DNA of 64,000 nucleotides. Origin: Allacma fusca. Its lineage: Eukaryota > Arthropoda > Collembola > Symphypleona > Sminthuridae. Under the pieces are notes generated by a model. It worked only from the letters and a program-made list of their open reading frames with translations, was not told where the DNA came from and ran no database searches. The stretch's first letter is position 1. Each line of letters starts with the position of its first letter. The DNA lies in assembly GCA_947179485.1 (NCBI GenBank), contig OX359247.1:25148801-25212800 (forward strand), read 5' to 3'. A program made the position numbers and the translations under genes. Below are positions 46,445-57,100 of the stretch, piece by piece.

Positions 46445-47890
46445 TTATTCGGGCGAATGCATCTTGTTGGGGGGTCCCCAGGAAAAAGGAGTTTTAGACT
46501 TCAATAGGTTGGTAATGGGTTTGCAGGTTTGACTGTAATCAGGGATAAATAATCGGTACCAACCGACGAAGCCAATAAATCGCTGAATAGCCTTCACTGT
46601 TTTAGGTACGGGGAAATTAGTGATGGCCTCGATATATTCGGGATCAGGAAATACTTTTCCTCCCTCAACTATGAATCCTAAACCTTTCACTCGTTTAATA
46701 CCTATCTCAACCTTGTTTGGATGGAGAGTAAACTTCGCGTTAGCAAGCCGTTCTAGAATCTCCTCGTAGTTATCTAATAGTGCGGGGATTTGGCGACCTA
46801 GTGTAATTATGTCGTCGAAATAAGTAGGACTATGAGTCTGTTTGAGATCCCCGAATACTTTATCGGTTACACGGTGGAAAGAGGATGGGACGTTACAAAG
46901 ACCATCAATTAGTGTAGTATTCATGTATAACCCACGGGGGGTCAAGAAAGCAGTTTTCACCTGATCCTCTTCCCGTATTTTGATCTGGTGATAGGCCTTT
47001 ACTAAATCTGACTTAATGAAATAAATCCCTTCAGCTAGGCTACAGAGGATCTGATCGATGCGGGCAATAGGGTAACGATCTTTAATAGTGACGTCGTTTA
47101 GTTCGGAATAATCTACTGTAACTCTAAAAGTACCGTCAGATTTGGGGCGTATAACTGTATTGAAAGCCCAGGGCCCAGTGCATGGTTTAATTAAGCCGAG
47201 GTTCAACCACTCGGTAACAGTGTTGGTTAGAATTGTCTTTTTAGCCTCGTTCATGAAGCGGGGCGTCTGATAGATAGGTTTAGCATTACCGGTGTCAATC
47301 TCATGCTCATATAGAGTACATAAGCCCGGGCGGGCGGAGAAAACGTGTCGGTATTTCAATAGAAGGGATCTACAACGGACTCTATCGGGGTCGAAAAGAA
47401 CTCTGACCCAGAGAGCCTATCTACATCTAGTGGGACATCCGTGAACATACATATTTCATTCCGGAGTGGGAAATTCTCAAACGCCCATTGTACATCGTGG
47501 AAGTCTCTAAAGTGCCAATTGTTGCTTTCTACATCTATAACTATCTTAAGTGAAGAAATGAAATCTCTACCAAGAATAACATCTCTAGGTAAACTGGGAA
47601 TAATTAGAAATTTGCGGCAGCATGCTTTGCCATAAAACGTAAATCTAAGTAGAACTTCCCCAATTGCAGAGCAAGAGCCTTGCGCAAGAATAATGGGGGT
47701 ATCATTCAACCGAACAAGAGAACGAGACTTAACATTAGAATAAACTTTATTACTTATAAAACTACAGGTGCTCCCTGTATCTAAGAGCCCAGAGTAGGCT
47801 GTGGCGAAGAAGGCAATATTTACAAGCGGGATATTATCCGGTCGTGAGAGGAGTAATTCAATAGGCCGAGAGTCTGAAAGGTACAGAGTC
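46445..47890 (-). CDS. Gypsy element 1, protease and reverse transcriptase
   Basis: Just downstream of gag an aspartic protease is marked by LLDTGSTCSF (about 47745-47790) and VILGRDF. Reverse transcriptase follows, with VDYSELNDVTIKDRYPIARI, the active-site box YFDD (about 46811-46822) and the thumb region GLGFIVEGGKVFPDP, ending in the connection motif GFVGWYRLFIPDYS. These are the usual Ty3/Gypsy blocks. Confidence 0.85.
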
Positions 47891-47894
47891 TCGG

Positions 47895-49178
47895 CTACTG
47901 GCCGTTTCCCTTAAGGGAGGGACAGTTCGATTTGTAGTGGCCAGTCTCCTTGCATTTGTAGCATGTGATGGTGGACATGTCTACCGGCCGTTTAGGGGAA
48001 GGACTACGGCTCGGCTGGGGTCGGCCTCGTGGCCCAGGGCTAGGAGAACGATGGGTGCGCTCACGGGAGTTTGACCGAAAGCGATTCCCGGCCGTATTTC
48101 CAGAGTTTTCTCGGGATCTTTCTCGAGATCTATCCCTAGAGGCACGGCTAGTTCCTGAGTTATGAAAATAGCGGAACGGATCAATAGCCGGGAACTTCAA
48201 CTTGAGGTCAGCCTCAGTGGGTTGACCTGGTGTAGTCAAATGTGACTCTATCCCCGAAGATTTAAGAGAGCTGGCAGGAACCCAAGCACAAGACGGCTCT
48301 AAAGATTGCTCGGACTCCCGCGGGAGCTTATAGTCGCGAGTGTGCTTAATTTGCTCCTGAATAACGTGTGCAGCGCTGGCGAGTTCTCGCATGGTGCGGA
48401 AAGTGCGATTCATGACGTAGAATCTGTATTCGGGGTGCACGAGAGAAATAATCTTGGCTACCTTAACATCATCACTGGCATTAGGTTCAAGCCGCATATA
48501 GTAGCAGTTAATAGCCTGAATAAAAGAAGTGAGGGGCTCATCAGGGCCCTGGTAGCGCTCGTCTAATTCTTTCCGCAATTCTACGGAATAGCCCACAGCT
48601 TGAAACTCTCGCCTAAGCGCTATTTTAAACGCGTCGAGTGTAGCAAAAGGTCCTAAAAATCTAAGCCAGCGATAGGCAGGACCGTCGAGAGAAAGTGGCA
48701 GAACTTTAGCCAACATGTCGGCATCAGAATATCCGACTGCAATTTGGTAGCGTTCAAGCTCCTCGATATAGTCAAAGGGAGTCTTTCTATCAGAAGCTCC
48801 ACTGTATTTGGGGATCTTAATGTCGCATGTGCGCAGTAAAGGAGACACTCGGTCTATCTGCGGTTGAGCTGCATGAGCTCCTGCAGCATGGGCTTGGCCC
48901 CGATTGGCTGCAGCGGCAGCAGCATTAGCAGCATTAGAAGCGGCTGCCGAAGCAGCTGTAGCTCTGGCTAATTCTTGTCGGAGCTGCTCTATGCGTAATT
49001 GATTTTCCGCATTAAGTCTATCGGACAATAGTGTCCAAAACGGAGCATGCATGTCCGCGTTCATAAACGGCTGCATAATAGATTCAGTAATGGACTCAAG
49101 TGTAATTTGGGGACCGTCTGCCTGGCCGGAGGCCCCTTCTGCTTCAGCCGCAGCATTTCTCCTACCTCGTCCTGACAT
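47895..49178 (-). CDS. Gypsy element 1, gag
   Basis: This 427-aa ORF starts with a basic Gly/Arg leader, an Ala-rich segment (about residues 70-100), then the retrotransposon gag fold (DYIEELERYQIAVGYSD and KVLPLSLDGPAYRWL). A Ser/Arg-rich linker precedes the single zinc knuckle CYKCKETGHYKSNC at about residues 404-417, spaced C-x2-C-x4-H-x4-C. Confidence 0.88.
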   Translation of the reverse strand: MSGRGRRNAAAEAEGASGQADGPQITLESITESIMQPFMNADMHAPFWTLLSDRLNAENQLRIEQLRQELARATAASAAASNAANAAAAAANRGQAHAAGAHAAQPQIDRVSPLLRTCDIKIPKYSGASDRKTPFDYIEELERYQIAVGYSDADMLAKVLPLSLDGPAYRWLRFLGPFATLDAFKIALRREFQAVGYSVELRKELDERYQGPDEPLTSFIQAINCYYMRLEPNASDDVKVAKIISLVHPEYRFYVMNRTFRTMRELASAAHVIQEQIKHTRDYKLPRESEQSLEPSCAWVPASSLKSSGIESHLTTPGQPTEADLKLKFPAIDPFRYFHNSGTSRASRDRSRERSRENSGNTAGNRFRSNSRERTHRSPSPGPRGRPQPSRSPSPKRPVDMSTITCYKCKETGHYKSNCPSLKGNGQ

Positions 49179-49648
49179 ACTGGGTACGTAGGGAAAGCTT
49201 ACAAATTAAAAAGAAATACTAGACTGCGACCCGTGAAGGAGGCCAATCAGACTAAAATAAACTAGACAGCAGCCAAAACCGTGAGGGAGTGACTACTATA
49301 TCGTAGAGCAACCGTGAGGAAGCAACTACACAAAATCCACTGCCCAGGGAGCTCGTGAGAGTTGTGGGCAAAATCCTATCTCTCCCTGCAAGCAAGAGAT
49401 GGCCCCACAATCTATAGCCCTAACGAAGACTACTTGAGATAATATTCGCTAGGTGGCCGTGCTAAGAGAGTGGACTAAAATACACCTACTCGTGAAAGTA
49501 GCTAGCCTAATTACTTAACCCTAATCCTAGATTAATTAGAAGTACTTAACCTAACTCTTAATCTAGATCCTACTTCAATAAAAGTAGCTAAATAAATCTG
49601 ACCTAACTAATCTATCTGTGAGATAGAGACAGCACAGAAAAATAACTC

Positions 49649-49667
49649 AATCCTGGCAGGATCGCCA
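49649..49667 (-). other. Gypsy element 1 primer binding site
   Basis: In element orientation TGGCGATCCTGCCAGGATT lies two bases after the 5-prime LTR. It begins TGG as expected for pairing with tRNA CCA ends, and its pattern fits a tRNA-Arg-type acceptor and T-stem as used by 412/mdg1-like elements (inference). Confidence 0.8.
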
Positions 49668-49669
49668 CT

Positions 49670-50891
49670 TATAATGAACCACCTAACTTATTACCTGTGC
49701 TATGTAATAATGGTAGTATCATATACAATAGTCTGAATAAATATATTTGGTTTTATTCAATTATCCCAGCGAATGAGTTATAATAAATTACCCAGGAACC
49801 ATTTACCGTGAGGTAGAGGCGCAAATAAATATATACAATACGACTGACGTCTCCCCTAGATCACACTTACATCCCTTATTAACTCGGTATAGCTCTGATA
49901 TTAGTAATAATTAGAGACAATGATCAGTATAATAGTGAGGACTCACACTTGTGGTAGTTTTACAAGTTCTGACAATTATATTTGGCTCACGTTAAAGATA
50001 CGGACTCCTTAATTAATTACCTATTATAAAAATCCCTGCAGTGCATGAGGGAAGGGTTAGGGTATATAGAGAATTCCCTGGAAGAAGTTTTCCTCGGCAG
50101 AATGCCCTAAACCTAAGAGGAGGCCCTACTCTGCACCTCTAACGAGAGTGTAGAGTCCTATCAGAGCCGGACCCTATCCCACAAGTACGGGAAAGATGGC
50201 ACCTGTAGGCTAATATACGCCGTGGAAGTGGCTAGGGACTTATACAGCACACAACCGAGAATATAGTGGCATATACGCATAGGATAGATTTCATAATAAT
50301 TTAATATAGAGCCAATATACGAAAAATAAATATGCTGCAACAATATAGCAAGGCTAATAAAGCTAGCAGCAATATAGAATAATATATAGGGTAGGTAAGT
50401 ACAAATGCCCAGGTCGTACCTATGAAGATTTCCTACTTGAGAGAAATCCAACAGGACAGGGTATGGAGAATCGTACCTGCAAATATAAAAAAGTCAAATA
50501 GGTAGGTACGACTCTTCCTATCCTATCAAACGGCATACCCTAATAAAATGATTGAGAAGAAATCATAGAAGGGTTCTTACCAATGAGAGTAGGATTATGC
50601 CGAAAATAGGTAGAGATGTAGTTGGGGCAGGCACTTGTGAAGAGAGAATGGAGCTGGAGATGATGTATGTGATGGAATGGCAGGGATTAGGTAGGGTTAT
50701 GTGGAGGATGTGTGAGCAAGAGGTGAGTGGATGGGAGAAAGGGTAGCTCCGCCCTCGCGGTAAGTGTAGTACTTTGAATTGTACTGTGTGTGGGAGCAGG
50801 TGTAAGTCAGGTAAGTTTTTTTTCCTTTTCATAATTTTAGTTTAATTTATAATTACTAGGTTAGCATACATAATTCAATATAATTATGACA
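49670..50891 (-). repeat. Gypsy element 1, 5-prime LTR
   Basis: Nearly identical to the other LTR; it begins TGTCAT at 50891 on the minus strand. Confidence 0.95.
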
Positions 50892-50895
50892 ATAC

Positions 50896-52233
50896 AATGG
50901 AGGGACTTTTGGTGGTAGTGGCATATGTTGCCACTAGGTACTACTACCCGGGAATCGGGTTTTACACTTTTATATACTAGAAAGAAATTGTATAGTTAAT
51001 GTAATTATTGGAGGTGGAGAAGTGGGTTTTAATGTGTTTGTATGATGAAATAGAGGAGACACTAATCTTCTAATCTAATAATTCTAATATCCAACATCTG
51101 TGCTATCTCTATCCTAATATCTAATATAATAATATTCTAATCCACTCATGTTTGAAACTATGAAAAATTCGAAAATTAAAGCCATTATATACATAATTAT
51201 TAAATCCCACAAGGTATTCCGCTGACTGAAACTCACAGATATTGGTGAAGCCATGCTTCTGTAGCACGTCCTTGATAATTTTTGTTCATAACCTTATGTG
51301 ACTATTACGCTGGACTTGTTGGCAAACCATCCTCTAACGTTCATAACTGATTCCGACAAGTCTAGTTTTAGGCATTAATAAAATCTTGAACCACAAACGA
51401 GGGAACCATTTTATGGCATGGTAAAATGCCTTTATAATGACCGTTTCAATTCTTAGAGCAAATGAAGGAATATCATGAGGCAGCCACATGAGTTTGTTCT
51501 CAAACTGATTCTGAACTATATCCAACTCATCAGGATAGTCAATGGACCAGATATTTTGGAGTCGTACGTCGTTGTTGGGGTTATAGTCAATGCGTTTCAT
51601 CCTTGTCTCCCAAGAGTCAGGATTTCTAGTGTTCTGTGTCCTACCATTCATATCATCCTAAATCTACTTCGAATGCAATTCCATATTCACAATTTCTACG
51701 CTTACGTAGAATATGTAGTCAGCACGATGAGTTTGAAAATCAAGCTAAAACAATTTCATCGCAATTCCAAAAATGAAATTATTAGAATCTTTTATTATAG
51801 AGATTACTTATTCAATACAACCAAACGAGGCAAAGATGTAACGATACAAAGAATTGATTTAGTACTTATCTACTCTCCACTTACACGCGTGTTAGCATAC
51901 AATACCATTTTACTAACTAAATCAATAATCCCTAATTCCATAGGTTCTCAAATTATTCCACTTCCACCTTTGAAATCTATCCGTCGAGCCCCGAACTTAA
52001 AATAATTACTTGTCCGCATATGAATGATCAAATCGCGTCCCAAAAACACCAAGTACATTTCCATGCAAAAGAGGCAAACGATGTCCTATTTAAGCATACT
52101 TTGAAACTACCTACGTTTACAAACATGAAGAGGATAATAACACAAACAAAAATTTACATGTGGATCGAATTTGCTAGATATATTTTATTAAATGCATTAT
52201 CCGTACCTGTAGGTATAGGCACTACATGGCTAT
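50896..52233. other. Non-coding stretch
   Basis: Opposed ORFs of 105 codons (51334-51651, minus) and 176 codons (51475-52005, plus) overlap here. Neither resembles a family I know. A TCTAATAT-type low-complexity run lies at about 51065-51140. Confidence 0.35.
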
Positions 52234-52241
52234 GTCGTACG

Positions 52242-53156
52242 CAGAGCTTCTGCCGGGGACAAAATAATTGTCCCCGTGTCGTATTCGGGACGGGACAGAC
52301 AAAAAACAATGTCCCCATTAAATCAGGGACGCGACGGGGACAAAACAAATTGTCCCCACTATATTCGGGACGGGACGGGGACAAAAACAATTGTCCCCAT
52401 TATATTAGGGACGGGACATGCTTTTTGGTCGTGTGTATAACGGGACGGGACGAGTAAGCATAGCAGAACAAGCATAACGTTTCAGCTTTAATGCTCACGA
52501 GTAAAACATTCTGTGAACACTATTTCACCGAATGGAAGACATTCGATTTTAGGTTGTAGAAAATGAGGCTTGTAGCTCAAAAAGTTAAGGAAGAATCTTT
52601 GAGCCACGATTCTGTAAATGTGTTTTTTTATGTTTTTGGTACAAATATTTTTTGCTCGAAATTTTTCTCATGTTCCGATTTTCGGTACAAAAATGTCGAC
52701 AACTGTTTTCAGTAATTATCGGGACAGTACAGGAATATTGTTCACATGCGGGACTGGGGACAATATTTTTTTAATTTTGGGGACGGGACGGGGGGAAGGT
52801 TGTTGTCGCCATGTCCCGACTTTCGGGACGGGACCGGGGACAACGTTTTTTTAAATATTTGGGGACGGGACGGGGACAAGATTTTTGTCCCCATGTCCCG
52901 ACTTTCGGGACGGGACCGGGGACAACGTTTTTTAAAAAATTTGGGGATGGGACGGGGACAAGATTTTTATCCCCATGTCCCGACTTTCGGGACGGGACCG
53001 GGGACAACGTTTTTATAAATATTTGGGGACGGGACGGGGACATGGTTTTTGTCACCGTGTCCCGATTGTCGGGACGGGACTGGGGACAAAGGTTTTTAAA
53101 AAATATCGGGACGGGACGGGGGCGGGACAAGAAGTTTGTCCCCAACAGAAGCTCTG
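52242..53156. mobile_element. hAT-type MITE, 915 bp (GGGAC family), perfect 8-bp TSD
   Basis: Ends are inverted copies starting CAGAGCTTCTG and continuing with GGGGACAAA. The flanks are identical 8-mers, GTCGTACG (52234-52241 and 53157-53164). Both subterminal regions are dense in GGGAC and its complement GTCCC, arranged so that many short hairpins are possible. An 82-bp tandem array fills the right half. Short ORFs across the array come from the repeat itself and are not genes. No transposase is present. Confidence 0.9.
52779..53126. repeat. 82-bp tandem array with G-quadruplex motif
   Basis: The phrase GGGGACGGGACGGGG and its variants start at 52779, 52861, 52943, 53025 and about 53107, an exact 82-bp period. 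Each unit carries GGGGAC...GTCCCC and GTCCC...GGGAC inverted pairs. At 53108-53126 four G-runs separated by one or two bases meet the usual G-quadruplex rule. Confidence 0.9.
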
Positions 53157-53505
53157 GTCGTACGTACTTCATTTTTTGGTATTTCTTTGTTTTCTTGGTA
53201 CTATACTTTATTCATTCTACGCGGCATCTGCTAATGAATCCAATTCTATTATTAACTACTTTTCTAAATAATAATTTAATATAATAATTATGTATGCATA
53301 TATATAATAACGGTAGTCAGCTAATTACGTCATCCTGAAATGGTCATCGAGTATCAGTGCTTGGACTGGATACGGGTAATACTCGGGTAAATGGGTACAG
53401 GTATGATTACAGAAGTTGTGCACTCATAAGTACGCGGGTACTACCCGGGTACTCTGGATTTTAGACAATAAAGTGCGTACAGGCACGGGGTACTGGTATG
53501 GGTAC

Positions 53506-53798
53506 TGTAGAGGATGACTGAGGACCCTATTTATGGAAAATAGCTCCTCAGCCCATCCACTACTGGTTATGCAATATGCCCATTTGGGTAATTGATGATA
53601 AAGGAGCATTTCGCTCCATTCTCTTTGTTACACAAGTTTTCCTTTACAGGAGTAAAATACAATAAAGTCAGTCTTAGTTTGACTCAACCTGAGCAAGGTA
53701 TAAAATCACTGGGAGTTTCTACGAATGCACCTATTCCACAGCACATACATACTCTACACCTGTTCACAGGTGGGCATAAGCATCCTGACTCCACTATA
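53506..53798 (+). repeat. Gypsy element 2, 5-prime LTR
   Basis: Begins TGTAGAGGATG just after the target copy GTAC and ends CCACTATA three bases before the primer site. Confidence 0.85.
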
Positions 53799-53801
53799 AA
53801 T

Positions 53802-53820
53802 TGGCGATCCTGCCAGGATT
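53802..53820 (+). other. Gypsy element 2 primer binding site
   Basis: TGGCGATCCTGCCAGGATT, identical to the site of Gypsy element 1 over 19 bases; likely tRNA-Arg-type. Confidence 0.8.
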
Positions 53821-54110
53821 TGCCAAGAGTATTGCAAAAATAAAATCTGAGATAAAAAGGTTTTTGTATTGCGTGTAAAGATAAATATTTTAACAATTGT
53901 TTGTTTTAACAAAATCAAAGGAGTTTAGTTAAGCGGACTAAACTTAATGGTTTTTTTATGTTAATGAGTGGTGAATGACAAGAGTAGAGAAAAATCAAAA
54001 AGGTTAAGTCAGTAGACTTAATTTAGTGGTTTTTCAAATAAAGTAGTACAGTACTCTTGGGATAGACCAATTTTTATTCAATTTCAAGGAATTATTTTTT
54101 CTAAATAAAA

Positions 54111-57100
54111 ATGGCGGACCAAACTAACAACGTCGAAATTTCATCGGAGGAATTTGAAAAATTGGTAAAAGAGATGGAAGTAAAACACAAGGATTTACAG
54201 GCACTGACAGGAGGAGTTTATCCTCAAGATTTTGCGGGGAATAAATTTGACGATACTCAGTTACCATTGCTAAGGGCAATTGTCAAAATCAGTGGACAAT
54301 TGCTAGATGCCTATAAAAAACCCCTACCTAAAGTGAAAGCCAAAGAGAGGTCACAAACAATTGTACTTGGGGGAATTTGAAAAATGAGGTACCCGTTTTT
54401 GACACACAAACACTTTCAGGATTTAATTTCTTGAAGAAAGTGGAAAGGTTTTTTAAGATCAAGGGAATTTCCGACGAGCATTGGTTAGATGTGGTCGCAC
54501 TAATGTTGAAAGGGGATCAAGAGGCGTGGTCCGAATGGAAACAGGAAGAGTTCAAAGATTGGGACGATTTCAAGGATGCATTTCTGGCCAAATATGATTC
54601 CGAGGAACAACGAATCGCACGAAAAACCTTGCTATACACTAGAAAGCAAAAGGTACATGAGCCATTTGAGTCTGATGAGGTGTGTTCGACTTACAATTAT
54701 TACTATGAAAGTAATATTCAATACTTTTGCTATTGTCAAATAACTTAGAAATGACAAAAATAGCTAAATAAAATAATTTCACTTTCTTCAATTAAAACTA
54801 ATAGCAGTGACAATTACTACTGCTACACAGTAGCAAAACTATGCCATTTCACTTCTCAACATTCCGCCCATCTTGAAATAACTATTTCAACACTACCGCC
54901 CATCGTGAAATAAAATTTGTCACTCCGATGTATCGCTGTCAATTGATTGTGATGGACATATTCCTCCGACTGCATAACCCCACGCAGTAAATAGTCCAAT
55001 TGGGTTACCCTTTGCTCCAGTTACTCTTCCACATCTCATTAAATCGAAGAATACATCAGCCCCCAAAAGTATATCGATGCATCCCGGTACCATAAATCCG
55101 GGATCCGCTAATGGCAGTCCTCTTAAATGACTTACTTCATCATCATTAACTTTTCTTTTCGGTAGCATCGTTGTAACCCTTGGAAGAATGTACGCATCAA
55201 TTTTCATCGCGAAATAATCTTCTTGATTTGATCTTAAATCAAGGGTCACCAAAGAATTGGAACTTCCAGCATCCGATTCTCCAACTCCAGAAATGTTGAT
55301 GTCACAAATATTCCTGTCTAACTGCAAGGAACCTGCTGCTCTCTCCGACACAAAGCTAACACCGGAGCCTGGATCAAGGAGTGCTCTGAATTCTTGCAAT
55401 CTTCCTTTACCATCTTCAACAGCAATCACTGCAGTAGCCATCAATCCTTTCTTTGCTTTTGCAAATACAGAGCTAATTCCAATGTGTGCTGTTACCGATT
55501 CTGTTCTGACCTCACTTCCAGAATTCCTCCGTATGTGTAAAAGTGAGTGATGAGCTCCTTGACAAATGCTGCATACTGTACTGCTAAAACACTTCGTTGC
55601 CAAATGACCCGCTCGCATGCATTTGTAGCATACCTTCAATTCTACTACCTTTGCCCGTCTGTCAGCAACCGTCATTTTCAAAAATGCTTCGCAGTCCCCA
55701 ATCAGGTGCTCCTTACTTGAGCATAATAAACAGCAAGCATTGACATTCGTATGATGAGCATGCACAATTTTCTTACTGTTCCCCTGTTGCTTTTCCGGCA
55801 TAGTTTCATTGATTGGCAACTTCTTTCCAAATTCTGATGAGCACAGAATAACAGCACGATCATCCAGGAACTCAATCAGCTCCGCCATATTTGGAATTCT
55901 TTCCCGTCCAATTTTAGTTTCCCACAACTTATGTGTTTCGTTGTCCAACTTTGTAGTAATGAGTAACATTGCCAAGTCACTGTCTTCATCAATTGGTCTT
56001 TCCAATGCTCTTAGTGCTCTCACTATCGATGAAGCAATGTCCACCATCCTCTGCAACTCGATTCCTGATTCTCTTTCCAGAATAGGCATATCGATTAGTC
56101 GATTTAAATGAGTTCTAATCAACTCACGCTTGTTATGGTATCTTCTGTTTAATGTGGCCCATGCTTCTTCATAGTTTGCATCAGAAATTGAAAACGGCTG
56201 CAACAATTCTGCTGGACTTCCCTTCAGACAACCTTTGAGATAACTTAATTTCTCTGCGCCCCTAAGTGTCGGATGATTATTAATACTTGACATAAATAGG
56301 TCCCTGAATGAAGTCCACTCCAACATACTACCAGAAAATGTTGGCGTCTCCAATTTTGGTAACTTCACCGTCACAGCATGCTCCGATGCTCCATCAGCCG
56401 ACATCCTCCTTTTCGATGCTTGAGGTTCAGTGCCAGACATCCTTCCGATGATGCGCTTCACTGCCACCTTAACTTCATCGAACCGATCCGCTATTTCATC
56501 ATAATGTTGAAGATGTACTTCCTCCTCCTCCTCCGGGCATGAAGACATAATTTTTTCAAATAATGAGTTGAAGTCCTTCCACATATCCGTAATTTGTTGA
56601 TCAAAGATTCCAGCTGTAGCCGCATTCCACAGTTGTGCCGTCTCATGATCAACCTTTGCCTTTACTCTTGTTAACTTTGACTTCAGCAACTTTCTTCTTG
56701 CGAGTAGAACATCCATTGTGTCAGTCACCACAATAACTCCTCAGTAAAAATATGATTCAGACACTATCCGGTTCGAATGACCAAATGATGAGGTGTGTGT
56801 GACTTACAGTTATTACTATGAAAGTAATATTCAATACTTTTGCTATTGTCAAATAACTTAGAAATGACAAAAATAGCTAAATAAAATAATTTCACTTTCT
56901 TCAATTAAAACTAATAGCAGTAACAATTACTACTGCTACACAGTAGCAAAACTATGCCATTTCACTTCTCAACAGTCATTTTCGTGGGAAATGGCAAATT
57001 TACATAGTCAGGTTCATCCGAATGCATCAGAGGAAGAAATTGTGATTCAAGTCCGAGAATCACTCTACCCTGAAATACGCCATGAACTCATGAGCATTAT

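Larger units (their letters stand above)
40489..50891 (-). mobile_element. Ty3/Gypsy LTR retrotransposon, 10.4 kb, young and nearly whole
   Basis: The element lies on the minus strand between LTRs of 1,225 and 1,222 bp with a 4-bp target duplication ATAC (40485-40488 and 50892-50895). The LTRs differ at about 7 substitutions and 2 small indels, roughly 0.6 percent, so the insertion is recent. Parts in element order: 5-prime LTR, tRNA-type primer site, leader, gag, protease, reverse transcriptase, RNase H, integrase, a third ORF, a motif-rich 3-prime region, polypurine tract, 3-prime LTR. It has at most one or two breaks. The order RT-RH-IN and the D,D,E integrase place it in Ty3/Gypsy; the primer site resembles the 412/mdg1 type. 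Confidence 0.95.
54673..56974 (-). mobile_element. BEL/Pao-derived short element, 2.3 kb, gag-protease only, looks whole
   Basis: Two 189-bp LTRs (54673-54861 and 56786-56974), differing at about 4 positions, bracket a 1.9-kb interior on the minus strand. In element orientation the LTR starts TGTTGAG and ends CCTCATCA. A primer-type site TGGTCATTCGAACCGG follows the 5-prime LTR, and a purine-rich tract GATGGGCGGAA precedes the 3-prime LTR. One uninterrupted 603-aa ORF fills the interior. No reverse transcriptase, RNase H or integrase is present, so it must be mobilised in trans. The flanks share only GTC, shorter than the 5 bp usual for BEL elements. It is the youngest layer of the nest by position. 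Confidence 0.88.

Noticed and set aside
52771-53284. Several overlapping ORFs of 90-157 codons on both strands
   Set aside because: They are translations of the 82-bp tandem array, which happens to lack stops in several frames.
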